Assembly: GCF_001598215.1 (NCBI RefSeq)
Contig: NZ_BCXJ01000002.1
Span: 372,001-436,000, forward strand
Length of the DNA: 64,000 bases
Origin: Shouchella clausii
GTDB lineage: Bacteria; Bacillota; Bacilli; Bacillales; Bacillaceae_D
Direction: 5' to 3'
The translations under genes were made by a program, and so were the position numbers. This document shows positions 25,698-34,733 of the stretch, in pieces. The notes under the pieces were generated by a model. That model was given only the letters and a program-made list of their open reading frames with translations. It had not been told where the DNA came from and ran no database searches. Position 1 is the first letter of the stretch; every line of letters begins with the position of its first letter.

Positions 25698-25922
25698 TCA
25701 GTGTTCTTTTTTCGGTTTGAACGTTTGGCAACACGTCTCCGCGCTTTGTTCGGCATGCTCGTGTACGTCCTCTTTTGCATCGGCATGCCATTCACTACTT
25801 GCCTCGATTTCATAGTCCGCTGCGTAAGGATCGGTTTCTACAAGAATCTCTTCAGCGCCACATTTGTTTCCCTCTGCCCAAAACGTGCAGTTAGATACTC
25901 GGCAATGGACAATTGGACTCAT
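25698..25922 (-). CDS. DUF1540 cysteine-containing protein
   Basis: A 74-residue protein with one DUF1540 motif near the N-terminus: VHCRVSNCTFWAEGNKCGAE (about 5-24), where cysteines at 7, 12 and 21 probably bind metal, and a CC pair at about 64-65. The rest is acidic and His-rich (HEHAEQ), also suggestive of metal binding. AGGAGGGG before the ATG supports translation. Function unknown; the domain occurs in many sporulating Firmicutes. It lies just downstream of zur, but with its own promoter region. Confidence 0.82.
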   Translation of the reverse strand: MSPIVHCRVSNCTFWAEGNKCGAEEILVETDPYAADYEIEASSEWHADAKEDVHEHAEQSAETCCQTFKPKKEH

Positions 25923-26044
25923 TGATATCCCCTCCTGCCTTTAGTTTTTTCGCTAAAGCCAGCCGGAATACATGGCAACGCTTGCCTATTTCCCTGAACC
26001 ACTAACGTTACCCACAAAGTGAAATGTTCCCTTCCCCATAACGC

Positions 26045-26077
26045 AAAAAAAGCTTAAGGGAAGAGCCTTAAGCTTTT
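26045..26077 (-). terminator. Intrinsic terminator of the zinc operon
   Basis: A perfect 12-pair stem AAAAGCTTAAGG/CCTTAAGCTTTT (26047-26077) with a seven-base loop and a run of T on the minus strand. Confidence 0.9.
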
Positions 26078-26492
26078 ACTGCTGGCATTGTTCGCACATG
26101 CCGTAAATTTCAAATTTATGTCCAGTAACATGGAAATGGGGAAATCGTTTTGCAAGTGACTCGTCCATTGGGCAATTGTGAAAATGCTCTGTTTTCCCAC
26201 ACTCTAAGCAGATAAGGTGGTGGTGATGGCTTGACGTTCCGCACCTGAATCGAAAACGCTTTTCCCCGTCCAGCTCTGTCGTTTCCAGCAATCCAATCTC
26301 AGCAAAAAGGGAGAGGTTCCGATAAATGGTATCGAAACTTAGCCCTGGATAGCGGTCTTGCATTGCTTCCAGCACCCCTCGTGCACTTAAATAACGGGAG
26401 TTAGCTGCAAACAGCTTTAGCATCTCTTCCCGCTTGCCTGTATACTTATACCCCTCTTCTTTTAGACGATTAAGTGCAGTTGATACATCCAT
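26076..26492 (-). CDS. zur: Zinc uptake regulator, Fur family (Zur)
   Basis: A 138-residue DNA-binding repressor. An N-terminal winged helix (about 1-80, with SARGVLEAMQ and LSFDTIYRNLSLF) is followed by a metal-binding dimerisation domain with SSHHHHLICLECGKTEHF and a C-terminal CEQC pair, which form the structural zinc site CxxC...CxxC. AAGAGGG upstream of the ATG at 26492 supports this start over a longer open frame that runs into znuB. In B. subtilis Zur (YqfV) represses znu genes and zinc-independent ribosomal proteins. It is the last gene of the znuC-znuB-zur operon. Confidence 0.92.
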   Translation of the reverse strand: MDVSTALNRLKEEGYKYTGKREEMLKLFAANSRYLSARGVLEAMQDRYPGLSFDTIYRNLSLFAEIGLLETTELDGEKRFRFRCGTSSHHHHLICLECGKTEHFHNCPMDESLAKRFPHFHVTGHKFEIYGMCEQCQQ

Positions 26493-26538
26493 GCAATCGA
26501 CCCTCTTTTTAGACTTTCTTTTAGTGTAACGGATTTTT

Positions 26539-27414
26539 TTATGCTTGACTAGGTGTGTTTCCCCTGCCGAATAAAAATAAGCCTTTTTTGCGATTTCGCC
26601 CAAATGCTAGTGACAAAAGCAAAATGATGACAGCAATCATGACAATCGCCCCGCCTGGTGCTATTTGCAATTGGTAGGCGGCAATTAAACCGCCAATCAC
26701 GGCAATTTCACCAAAGGCAACAGCAAACACAAACAATTGTTTAAACCCTTTAGCAAAACGCATGGCGCTTGCAACAGGGAGCGTCATCAGAGAGGAAACA
26801 AGCAAAATCCCTACAACCCGCATAGAAGCTGCAATCACAAGTGCAACCATCACCATAAACACGAGATGGACCAGGCGCCGGTTAATGCCTGAAACGATCG
26901 CTTGCTCCTCATCAAACGACAAAAAGAATAATTCTTTGTAAAAAAAGACCAGTACGACAAAGACGACAACCGTTATGATTGCGATCGTCACAAAGTCACT
27001 GCGATTGACAGCAATGACTGAACCAAACAAATAATTTAGCAAGTCATTGTTAAATCCATTGGCCAATGAAATAAAAATAACCCCAAGACCAATCCCAGCA
27101 GACATAATAATCGGAATCGCGATTTCTTTGTAATGGGCGTACACTTGGCGAAGTTTCTCAATAAAAAGGGACCCCCCTACAGAAAATGCCATTCCTAAGT
27201 AAAGGGGGTTCGCCCCGCTCATAAACGGAAAGTAACTGCCAAGCAATAAGCTAAATGCAATCCCTGAAAGGGTAATATGTGATAGGGCATCAGCGATTAG
27301 CGACATGCGCCTGACCACTAGAAATACTCCTAGTAGTGGGGCTAATACACCGATGAGCATCCCTGTAAAAAAAGCGTATCGTAAAAAATCATAAGTCAAG
27401 AACGCGCTAAACAT
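26539..27414 (-). CDS. znuB: Zinc ABC transporter permease
   Basis: A 291-residue inner-membrane permease with about eight to nine hydrophobic segments, of the ZnuB/AdcB/MntB (ABC-3) family. The family region LFVSF-like SFDEEQAIVSGINRR (about 160-175) and the later SLMTLPVASAMRFAKGF (about 210-226) are characteristic. It forms the membrane channel for the ATPase ZnuC. AAGGAG six bases before the ATG at 27414 sets the start; it overlaps znuC by eight bases. No substrate-binding lipoprotein gene (znuA) is present in the operon. Zinc rather than manganese is inferred from the linked zur. Confidence 0.9.
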   Translation of the reverse strand: MFSAFLTYDFLRYAFFTGMLIGVLAPLLGVFLVVRRMSLIADALSHITLSGIAFSLLLGSYFPFMSGANPLYLGMAFSVGGSLFIEKLRQVYAHYKEIAIPIIMSAGIGLGVIFISLANGFNNDLLNYLFGSVIAVNRSDFVTIAIITVVVFVVLVFFYKELFFLSFDEEQAIVSGINRRLVHLVFMVMVALVIAASMRVVGILLVSSLMTLPVASAMRFAKGFKQLFVFAVAFGEIAVIGGLIAAYQLQIAPGGAIVMIAVIILLLSLAFGRNRKKGLFLFGRGNTPSQA

Positions 27415-28180
27415 GGGCAACTCCTTCGTGGTTATGGGTTAGCAGTTGAACGTCATGCCCATAAAATTCAAGTTTATCCGTTTTAGCGACAAACTCATCT
27501 GAAGTCCCATGAAAATGGATCGTTTTATTTAAGCAGGCAACTTCATTTACGTATTGCGTCATCGCTCCAATATCATGGGAGATCAACAGCAATGTTTTCC
27601 CCTCTTCTTTATGCAACTTTCTTAACAGCCCATAAAAATCGCCAACACTTTTGGCATCGACCCCAACTGTCGGTTCATCTAAAATAAGAAGTTCTGGGTC
27701 GCTCACCAAGGCTCTCGCAATAAAAACGCGCTGTTGTTGGCCGCCTGATAATTCACCGATGTTTTCATGCATATACTCTGACATGCCTACTTGACGAATG
27801 GCCTCATTAATTTTGTCTTTATCCTGTTTGCGCAAAAAGCGGAACAACCCAACTTTGGCGTACAATCCCATTGACACCACTTCAAAAACAGTCGCTGGGA
27901 AACCGCTAGAAAAGCTATTTGCTTTTTGGGAAACGTAGCCAATTTTATCCCATTGTTTAAACTTGTCTTGTGGCTGATTAAATAAAGAAATACTGCCTTC
28001 GTCTGGGCGGAGAAGCCCAAGAAGCAGTTTTACTAGCGTTGATTTCCCTGACCCATTGGGACCGACAATCCCTAAGAATGCGCCTTTTTCAATTGTTAAC
28101 GAAATATTGCTTAAAACGGGACGCTTCCCGTAATGAAATGAGACGTTTTGTAATTCTGCCAGCGGAGCATAGCGGTCCAT
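27407..28180 (-). CDS. znuC: Zinc ABC transporter ATP-binding protein
   Basis: A 257-residue ABC ATPase with Walker A GPNGSGKST (about 37-45), signature LSGGQQQR (about 142-149), Walker B LLILDEP (about 161-167) and the switch His in LLISHD. It energises zinc import with ZnuB. First gene of the operon; a promoter with an operator-like site lies at 28230-28257. Confidence 0.92.
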   Translation of the reverse strand: MDRYAPLAELQNVSFHYGKRPVLSNISLTIEKGAFLGIVGPNGSGKSTLVKLLLGLLRPDEGSISLFNQPQDKFKQWDKIGYVSQKANSFSSGFPATVFEVVSMGLYAKVGLFRFLRKQDKDKINEAIRQVGMSEYMHENIGELSGGQQQRVFIARALVSDPELLILDEPTVGVDAKSVGDFYGLLRKLHKEEGKTLLLISHDIGAMTQYVNEVACLNKTIHFHGTSDEFVAKTDKLEFYGHDVQLLTHNHEGVAHV

Positions 28181-28229
28181 GTTTTCACCGTCCTACTATT
28201 AAGAATGGTTCCGATTTAATCCTTCTCCT

Positions 28230-28257
28230 ATTATAACGATTATTTTTTAAATGTCTA
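28230..28257 (-). promoter_or_regulatory. Promoter of the znuCB-zur operon with a possible Zur half-site
   Basis: On the minus strand TAGACA (28257-28252), a 16-base spacer and TATAAT (28235-28230). The sequence AATCGTTATAAT over the -10 resembles half of the Bacillus Zur operator TCGTAAT-n-ATTACGA (6 of 7 bases in one half); the second half is poor. Zinc control is likely by context. Confidence 0.5.
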
Positions 28258-28283
28258 GAGATAAAAAGCAATCTGTTGGGCCA

Positions 28284-28309
28284 TAAAAAAAAGAGCGCTT
28301 AAGCGCTCT
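28284..28309 (-). terminator. Intrinsic terminator of the lytic transglycosylase gene
   Basis: AGAGCGC (28292-28298) pairs with GCGCTCT (28303-28309), followed by eight T on the minus strand. It lies 120 bases after the stop codon at 28429. Confidence 0.8.
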
Positions 28310-28428
28310 AAGACTGTCGACAAACGCTCGATACGTCGTCGTTTGCCTCGCTCGTGTGCTCAATGAACACAAAGTTCTATTCTCGACTTCATTCTCGTCA
28401 GCCAAGCATTCTTCGGCAATCTGACTTG

Positions 28429-29154
28429 TTACTCATTATCTGCGTAAACGACGGCAGGTACTCCATGTTGCTTTGCTGCTGTTTGGATCTTTACCGCGTA
28501 AGCGCTTTTTGCATCGCCGTTTTCATTAATGTACAATTCTAAACCACCCATGCCACGGTTATAGGCAGTCAATGCTTTATCCCAATCGCCATATTGGCCA
28601 TATAGAAAATCCAAATATTCAACGGATAGCTGAATCGCGTAGAATGGATCAAAAAGTAGTTCTTGGCGATATTCAACGCCAGCCATCTCAGCAATCCATG
28701 GAGCCGTGTTTGTCATAAACTGCGCCATTCCATAAGCATGACCATATTTTGTTTCTGGACCGACTACATTTGTATCAAACTGCTCTCCGCTCTCAACTTT
28801 GAGCAATTCATACACAAGGTAGGGATTCATTTGCTTTTGTTCTGCTAAATGGGCTAAATACATCCCCCACTCTTTTTTAAAATGGCCATCGCTGTCTTCA
28901 TATAATTCATCCGCAAGCTTCATTGCTTCTGACCAGACTTGATGATTGTCTTCAAATGACAATTCTTCGGCAACAGCACCTGTTTCTTGCAGTTCCTCTT
29001 CCATCGAGCCAAAAAGCTGCCTCATTTCCTCATTTTCCTTGGCCAGCTCCTTGTTTGTTTCACGGTAATCATGTATAAGTAAAAAGGCGCCACCAACTAA
29101 AGCCGCTAAAGCCGCTGCCAACAGCACTTTCATTATTCGCTTCACACTGTTCAC
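28429..29154 (-). CDS. Membrane-anchored lytic transglycosylase (SLT domain)
   Basis: A 241-residue protein with one N-terminal membrane segment (about 8-28), a short coiled coil (about 32-60), and an SLT-like catalytic domain (about 95-230). The catalytic glutamate is E121 in LLKVESG; GMAQFM (about 143-148) and ALTAYNRGMGG (about 194-204) are the other lysozyme-fold motifs. It would cleave peptidoglycan glycan strands outside the membrane. GGAG-like site precedes the ATG. No operon partner. Confidence 0.9.
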   Translation of the reverse strand: MNSVKRIMKVLLAAALAALVGGAFLLIHDYRETNKELAKENEEMRQLFGSMEEELQETGAVAEELSFEDNHQVWSEAMKLADELYEDSDGHFKKEWGMYLAHLAEQKQMNPYLVYELLKVESGEQFDTNVVGPETKYGHAYGMAQFMTNTAPWIAEMAGVEYRQELLFDPFYAIQLSVEYLDFLYGQYGDWDKALTAYNRGMGGLELYINENGDAKSAYAVKIQTAAKQHGVPAVVYADNE

Positions 29155-29380
29155 TCCTTTGTCCTTTGAACGCTGAAAGCATAAGCGATTGCGTCGTCAG
29201 GAACAAGGAGACAAACAAAGGCTAGAAGCAGCAAATGCCGAAAAATCAATTAAAAACCTTGCATTTCCTCCAGAATACTCTCTCAAAGGGCGAATTGCTC
29301 CCCTATTTCGCTTGAGCCGCGCCAATAAAAGGCTCATTCAGCTCAAAAAATGATTGGAACAAAACCAATAATTATCCATT

Positions 29381-30520
29381 TCACACTAATAATGGCAATA
29401 TCATCTCAATTCGCGTTCCAACATTGGCTTCACTCTGAATATCAAATGTGCCACCATGGTCTTCAATGATCTTTTTGCATAACGGGATACCGACGCCCGT
29501 TCCTTTTTCTTTTGTCGTAAAAAATGGTTTTCCAAGTTGGCTTAAAACAGTATCAGGCATGCCTTTGCCATTATCGATCAGCTCGATAACTACTTGCTCG
29601 CCAACTTCCCTGCTTCTTATTTCCAAACGCCGTCCAGTTGACTGCTCTTCATATGCTTCAATCGAATTGCGCAACAAATTAAGCATAACCTGCTTAAACA
29701 TCGATTCATTTACGTGGCAAATCGCAAACGTTTCTTCAATGTCAAGTTGAAATTCAACACTGTGCAAAGAGCATTCTGCCCGCATCAGTTCAGCAAGTGA
29801 TTGAAGCAACTGTGCTGGCGATTGCCACTTGCGGTCGTTCTTTTTGCGTGAAACCGATAGAAAATCTTCAATAATGACATTCATACGGTTTAGCTCTGAA
29901 ATAATCGTATTGTAATACTTCTGAAAATCACTCGTCAAATGGGATAACTGCAAAAACCCCTTTATGACAGACAAAGGATTCCTGAGCTCATGGGCGACAC
30001 TGGCAGCAATATGTGATACTGCCTGCATTTGATGCTGAAATGTGACGAGTTCCTCGAATTTCCGTTTTACCGTCAAGTCTTCTAAAAGCACATAGTACAC
30101 AAAGGCAAACGTCCCTCTTTCAGGGACTACAGTCACTTTGATCGTTGCATTGTCATCTTCATAACAGTTTTTAATGACCTGGTTGCCTTGCCCCACTGAG
30201 ATGCTTAATTGTTCATTGATAAATTGCAGCAAATGATCAGAAACGCCTAACTCTGCCAGTGTTTGTTCTTCAAGGTCTTTTTCTGCCAAATCGGTGAGAT
30301 GAACAAAGGATTCGCTCCAGTGGAGCTGTCGAAAGCACTCGTCTACCTTTAAGTAAGGAATATCCATCGCTTGAATAATGGAAAACATTGAATGGGCGAC
30401 ATCAGGCGGTTCTTTTATGTAAAGTAAATGGTCATCATGTACATCTACGCTTTTCGCCATTTGCCGCACTTGGCTACTCCCTATAGGGGCTGCTTTTTGA
30501 TTTTGGGAAAGCTTGCACAT
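29381..30520 (-). CDS. Soluble sensor histidine kinase, sporulation-kinase type
   Basis: A 379-residue kinase without membrane segments. A PAS-like sensor domain (about 30-155) is followed by HisKA with the phosphorylated H177 in SVAHELRNPL, and a HATPase domain with N box NLLRNSIEA, G1 DNGKGMP, F box PFFTTKEKGTGVG and the G2 region. The layout resembles cytosolic sporulation kinases such as KinA/KinE that feed Spo0F. AAGGAGGGG precedes the ATG. No response regulator gene is adjacent, which fits a phosphorelay kinase. The partner is inferred. Confidence 0.87.
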   Translation of the reverse strand: MCKLSQNQKAAPIGSSQVRQMAKSVDVHDDHLLYIKEPPDVAHSMFSIIQAMDIPYLKVDECFRQLHWSESFVHLTDLAEKDLEEQTLAELGVSDHLLQFINEQLSISVGQGNQVIKNCYEDDNATIKVTVVPERGTFAFVYYVLLEDLTVKRKFEELVTFQHQMQAVSHIAASVAHELRNPLSVIKGFLQLSHLTSDFQKYYNTIISELNRMNVIIEDFLSVSRKKNDRKWQSPAQLLQSLAELMRAECSLHSVEFQLDIEETFAICHVNESMFKQVMLNLLRNSIEAYEEQSTGRRLEIRSREVGEQVVIELIDNGKGMPDTVLSQLGKPFFTTKEKGTGVGIPLCKKIIEDHGGTFDIQSEANVGTRIEMILPLLV

Positions 30521-30691
30521 CCTTGCCCCTCCTTCTTCAGTAGTGATCCTTATCTAACAACCTTGGCCGTAAACATTCCCCGCTACACTATTCTTATTCG
30601 TGATAATGGCGTTTTTTCCTGTTTTTGTTCTAATTAAAATTCCCGATCATATAGTAACAAGACTTTCTTTTAAAGGGGGCGGTTTTGCACA

Positions 30692-30958
30692 GTGAATATC
30701 ATCATGCAGCAGCTCATTAACCAAAAAATCAATTCGATTACTGAACCAGAGTTTATTCAATTAGCCCACAAACATGGCTACCAAGTAACACCAGCACAAA
30801 CAAAAGCAATTTTCAAAATTATAAAGGCACAACGAATCGACATCGGGAATAGAACACAAGTCGACCAAATTTTAGAGAGGCTGCGAACGGAAACAGACCC
30901 GTATATTGCCGCCGTTGTCGACGAATTGTTTGAGCAATTTCAGCATTATTTGGATTAA
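30692..30958 (+). CDS. yqfT: DUF2624 protein YqfT
   Basis: An 88-residue helical protein of unknown function. The region LAHKHGYQVTPAQTKAIFKI (about 22-41) is typical of the DUF2624 family. It starts at GTG; AAAGGGGGCGG lies about ten bases upstream, while the first ATG, four codons on, is too far away. Position beside nfo matches yqfT of B. subtilis. It is convergent with nfo. Confidence 0.78.
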   Translation: MNIIMQQLINQKINSITEPEFIQLAHKHGYQVTPAQTKAIFKIIKAQRIDIGNRTQVDQILERLRTETDPYIAAVVDELFEQFQHYLD

Positions 30959-30960
30959 CA

Positions 30961-30997
30961 CCAAAAGCTCACGTCCTCTATTGAGGGCGTGAGCTTG
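30961..30997. terminator. Shared hairpin between yqfT and nfo
   Basis: AAAGCTCACG-t-CCTC pairs with GAGG-g-CGTGAGCTT (30965-30996) around a four-base loop; TTTTGG follows on the minus strand. It probably terminates nfo and perhaps yqfT. Confidence 0.7.
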
Positions 30998-31042
30998 ATA
31001 AAATTTTGGCGACACAGCCTATAAAAATCTTTGTTGGGAACT

Positions 31043-31921
31043 TTATTTTTCAATAGGGTCAAGCAATTCCCTGCGCAACAACGCAATTTCATGTTTGTAT
31101 GGAGGCCTTTTATCTTTCTTGTCATTGCCTATGAAAGGCGTTTCGAGAATTTTAGGAATGTCTTTAAATTGGTCATGATGGACAATATAGTCGAGCGCTT
31201 TAAGGCCGATATGGCCATGGCCAATGTTTTCATGGCGGTCTTTCCGAGAACTGCGTTCATTTTTAGAATCATTGACATGGACGACTTTAATCCGCTCTGC
31301 TCCGACGATCCGGTCAAATTCATCGAGCACGCCGTCAAAATCATTGACAATATCATAGCCTGCATCGTGTGTATGGCATGTATCGAAACAAACAGATAAA
31401 CGTTCATTGTGTGTGACGCCATCTATGATTTTAGCAAGTTCATCAAACGTACAGCCGCATTCAGAACCTTTTCCAGCCATCGTCTCAAGGGCGATTTGCA
31501 CATCGCGCTTTTCAGTCAGAACTTCGTTTAAGCCTTCAATGATCTTTTTAATGCCTTCCTCTGCCCCTGCACCTACATGAGCACCTGGATGAAGAACAAT
31601 TTGTTTTGCACCTATCGCTTCAGTGCGTTCAATTTCAGATCGCAAAAAATCAACGCCGAGGCGAAAAGTTTCTGGCTTTTGCGTATTTCCAATATTGATG
31701 ATATATGGAGCATGGACGATAATGTTTGATAGGCCATGCTCCGCCATATGGGCTTTCCCCGCTTCAATGTTCAAATCCTCAATCGCTTTGCGCCGTGTAT
31801 TCTGGGGCGCCCCTGTATAAATCATGAATGTCGTAGCACCGTAAGAGGCTGCTTCCTCACTCGATTGCAGCAGCATCTTCTTTCCGCTCATCGACACATG
31901 GGAACCAATTAACAATGACAT
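31043..31921 (-). CDS. nfo: Endonuclease IV (AP endonuclease)
   Basis: A 292-residue metal-dependent TIM-barrel nuclease that cuts DNA 5' of abasic sites. Visible are the zinc-ligand segments [70 protein letters not shown] and ILETPF. Length is normal (297 in B. subtilis YqfS). GGAGGGAG precedes the ATG. It follows cshB by 16 bases and is probably in one transcript with it. Confidence 0.95.
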   Translation of the reverse strand: MSLLIGSHVSMSGKKMLLQSSEEAASYGATTFMIYTGAPQNTRRKAIEDLNIEAGKAHMAEHGLSNIIVHAPYIINIGNTQKPETFRLGVDFLRSEIERTEAIGAKQIVLHPGAHVGAGAEEGIKKIIEGLNEVLTEKRDVQIALETMAGKGSECGCTFDELAKIIDGVTHNERLSVCFDTCHTHDAGYDIVNDFDGVLDEFDRIVGAERIKVVHVNDSKNERSSRKDRHENIGHGHIGLKALDYIVHHDQFKDIPKILETPFIGNDKKDKRPPYKHEIALLRRELLDPIEK

Positions 31922-31937
31922 AAAATCTCCCTCCGTA

Positions 31938-33299
31938 CTATTTCTCTTTACGCGCGTTTAAGCGTCTCTCCCGTTTTTTCTGTTTGGCAATGGCGGCTCT
32001 CGCTTTTTGTTTATAGCCAGGCTTTACTTTTTTAGGCCTAGCTTTTGCCTTGCCGCCAGTCCGAATTGGCCGATTACCTGTTTGCTTTTCAGCAGCGCCT
32101 TTCCCTTTGTCTGTCGGTGGCCTGCGATTGACCCGGCCCGCTCCAACAGGAGGCTTAACCAGCTCTGTCCATTCACCATGTTTGAATTCCACAAATGAAA
32201 AAACAATCCCCCGACTAGCAAGCTTCGCACACGCGGCTTCATCACTTTGCTCATACAACGACAAGGCAATGCCGTCTGCGCCAGCCCGTGCTGTCCGCCC
32301 AACACGATGGACATAAAAATCCAAGTCTTGCGGAAACTCGTAATTGATGATGTGTGTCACGCCTTTAATGTCAATGCCACGCGCGGCCAAATCGGTTGCA
32401 ACCAAATACTGGATTGATAAATCCTCAACTCGTTTCATTACTTTTTTGCGTTCCCGCGGGGGTAGACCGCCATGGAGGCAATCAACGAGTATATTCTCAG
32501 TAGCTAAAGCTGCTGTCACTTCGTCGGCTTGCTCTTTTGTATTGGTAAAGATGATCGCCAAATACGGGTTTAACCCGCGAATGGTCTCTTTCAACACGGT
32601 CAACTTGTCCCGGTGGCGCACTGGAACAAGCTGGTGGGCAACACGCTCTGCCGCCAGCTTTTCTGGTTGAACATGGACATGCCGTGGGTTATTCATATAT
32701 TTTTTCAAAAATGGCTGTAGCTTTTCAGGAACAGTTGCCGAAAAGACAAGCATTTGCAAATCCTCGGCTAATCTTCCGGCAACCTTGTCAACGTCTTCTA
32801 GAAAGCCCATGTCGAGCATCTGATCCGCTTCGTCAACGACAAGCGTCTTTGCCGTGTATACAAGCAAGGAAGACGTATTGACAAGGTCAGCAATCCGCCC
32901 TGGCGTGCCGATGACAATGTGCGGTTGCTTAGTGGACAACCGCTGTGCTTGCCGTTTTCTGTCCGTCCCGCCAACGAAAAGCTGCGCATCTACTTGCCCG
33001 TCATAATAGACAATCAGCTTTTTTAACTCATCAAATAATTGGGCACAAAGCTCTCGTGTAGGGGCAGTGATCACTGCCTGTACCTCGTTTCGGTCGACAT
33101 CGAGCTGTTCGATGATCGGCAACAAAAACGCAAATGTTTTTCCTGTCCCTGTTTGCGACTGGCCAATGACATCTTTTCGATTTAAAATTGCTGGAATCAA
33201 TCGTTCCTGGATCTCAGTTGGCCGATTGACGCCAATAGCGCTCAATCCTTTGAGCAGTCGCTCGTTTAAGCCTAAACGGCTAAAATGTTCAGCATTCAT
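31938..33299 (-). CDS. cshB: DEAD-box RNA helicase CshB
   Basis: A 453-residue ATP-dependent RNA helicase. Motifs in order: Q motif before [10 protein letters not shown] (about 51-60), [12 protein letters not shown] (in VVDEADQML), SAT, then the second domain with [19 protein letters not shown] and [10 protein letters not shown]. The C-terminal 70 residues are Arg/Lys-rich and would bind RNA. It corresponds to B. subtilis YqfR/CshB, a cold-shock helicase active in mRNA decay and ribosome assembly. GGAG precedes the ATG. Transcribed with nfo. Confidence 0.94.
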   Translation of the reverse strand: MNAEHFSRLGLNERLLKGLSAIGVNRPTEIQERLIPAILNRKDVIGQSQTGTGKTFAFLLPIIEQLDVDRNEVQAVITAPTRELCAQLFDELKKLIVYYDGQVDAQLFVGGTDRKRQAQRLSTKQPHIVIGTPGRIADLVNTSSLLVYTAKTLVVDEADQMLDMGFLEDVDKVAGRLAEDLQMLVFSATVPEKLQPFLKKYMNNPRHVHVQPEKLAAERVAHQLVPVRHRDKLTVLKETIRGLNPYLAIIFTNTKEQADEVTAALATENILVDCLHGGLPPRERKKVMKRVEDLSIQYLVATDLAARGIDIKGVTHIINYEFPQDLDFYVHRVGRTARAGADGIALSLYEQSDEAACAKLASRGIVFSFVEFKHGEWTELVKPPVGAGRVNRRPPTDKGKGAAEKQTGNRPIRTGGKAKARPKKVKPGYKQKARAAIAKQKKRERRLNARKEK

Positions 33300-33445
33300 T
33301 TTTAACTCCTACTTTCCGTTCGATTGCAATACTTCATTTTACCATACTGGCATGTATTTCGTCCATTTGCATTTAAAGACACGATTCGTACGACCGCTGC
33401 ATAGGTTGCAGGTAAGAGACTATATAAAGATGGGGGAAAATTGAC

Positions 33446-34099
33446 ATGCACTCTTTTTTAGGCCCTCCTGCAAGTCCCCTTCCGATGCAACCGTTCCCGC
33501 CACCAACAACAAGCCCCTTTTTAGGGCGTAGCCCAATGATGGGACCAGGCATGGCGCCAAGATTCGTCCAGTCTGCAGCACAACCTCTAGCGACAATTCC
33601 AGGGCAGGTAGCTCCTTCTTTTGCTACGCAGAGAGTCGGCGGCGGTTTATTATCGCGCTTATTTGGCGGCGCCGCCTCTCGTGTTGGCACAGGTAGCATT
33701 ACAGGTGGCAGTAGGTTGTTCGGTAGTGGTATGAACTTAACGACGATCTTGAATCATACGCAACGCGTTCTAGGCATCACCCAACAAGTGGCGCCCATGA
33801 TCCAACAGTATGGACCGCTGATTAAAAATGCGCCGACGCTTTGGCGGATTTTGCGTTCTTCTCCTCAGCCGGCAGACGACGATACAGCAGGGACGGAAGA
33901 AACAATAGAGGAGCCGGAAACCGATTCGACTGGCAGTGAGGAAACAACAGAACAAAAAACCGCTTCCGCTGCTAGTGAGGAAACAGAACGACAAGTTGTC
34001 GAGGAAACGCAAGCCAAACCTTCAGACACAGCGGTTATTGTCAGAAAAAGAAAGAAGTCTGCTGGAGATGAACTCCCAAAGCCTAAACTTTATGTGTAA
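33446..34099 (+). CDS. yqfQ: YqfQ-like protein (VrrA family)
   Basis: A 217-residue low-complexity protein. The first 35 residues are rich in Pro and Phe, the middle (about 60-145) is Gly/Ser-rich with a conserved LLSRLFGG and VLGITQQVAPMIQQYGPLIKNAPTLWRIL core (read as two parts), and the end is acidic with Thr-Glu repeats and then KRKKS. This matches the YqfQ/VrrA family of Bacillus, named for variable repeats in B. anthracis. Function unknown, possibly spore-related. A GGGGG site lies about ten bases before the ATG. Confidence 0.75.
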   Translation: MHSFLGPPASPLPMQPFPPPTTSPFLGRSPMMGPGMAPRFVQSAAQPLATIPGQVAPSFATQRVGGGLLSRLFGGAASRVGTGSITGGSRLFGSGMNLTTILNHTQRVLGITQQVAPMIQQYGPLIKNAPTLWRILRSSPQPADDDTAGTEETIEEPETDSTGSEETTEQKTASAASEETERQVVEETQAKPSDTAVIVRKRKKSAGDELPKPKLYV

Positions 34100-34116
34100 A
34101 AATTTCGTGTTGGTTA

Positions 34117-34175
34117 TTGACAAGTTTCTGCCCACAGTAGTATAATTTGAAATTTATCTTTAAATGTGGTATACT
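34117..34175 (+). promoter_or_regulatory. Two tandem sigma-A-type promoters of the CarD-like gene
   Basis: P1: TTGACA (34117-34122), 18-base spacer, TATAAT (34141-34146). P2: TTGAAA (34147-34152), 17-base spacer, TATACT (34170-34175). The P2 -35 box directly follows the P1 -10 box. Confidence 0.8.
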
Positions 34176-34205
34176 GACTTCTATCACTTGATTGGAGGAA
34201 TGTCC

Positions 34206-34697
34206 ATGTTTAAAGTTGGCGACAAAGTTGTTTACCCCTACCATGGTGCAGGGACGATCCAAGATGTGGAGGAGAAAAATGTATTGGGTGAGACGCATTT
34301 GTATTTCATCCTTCATTTCCCATTGGTAGATATAACGCTTATGCTTCCTGAATCTCGAATTGAGCAATCAGGGCTCCGAAAGGTCATTCCCTCCTCTGAT
34401 CTTGAAAAGGTCGCAAAAGCATTGCAAAACGGTCCTGATACGCCACCTTCAACAAGTCAATTTTCTCGAGATACGGAAAATTTATTAAAGACAGGCAGCA
34501 TTATCGACGCTGCTCATTTAGTGTCGTCACTCTCGAAGAAACAGGCAGAACGGTCAAACGGACTCCACATTCAGGATCGCCACCATTTGCAAAAAGCACG
34601 GCAAGTGTTAGCAAGCGAACTTGTGGTAGTCCAAGATTTTTCGGAAGAACAAGCGTATGAATTTATTGACAACAATTTGCTCGATACAGCCAATTAA
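34206..34697 (+). CDS. CarD-like transcriptional regulator
   Basis: A 163-residue protein with an N-terminal RNA polymerase-interacting (RID/Tudor-like) domain: MFKVGDKVVYPYHGAGTIQD and then a region ending ESRIEQSGLRKVI (to about 63), typical of the CarD/CdnL/TRCF family. The C-terminal part is helical. Members bind the beta subunit of RNA polymerase and stabilise or modulate open complexes at promoters. B. subtilis has a homologue (YdeB) elsewhere in the genome. GGAGG seven bases before the ATG at 34206 is preferred to a start at 34164. Confidence 0.9.
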   Translation: MFKVGDKVVYPYHGAGTIQDVEEKNVLGETHLYFILHFPLVDITLMLPESRIEQSGLRKVIPSSDLEKVAKALQNGPDTPPSTSQFSRDTENLLKTGSIIDAAHLVSSLSKKQAERSNGLHIQDRHHLQKARQVLASELVVVQDFSEEQAYEFIDNNLLDTAN

Positions 34698-34733
34698 GCC
34701 GTCATTGTTCTACGAAATCATAAGGCTTCCTGA

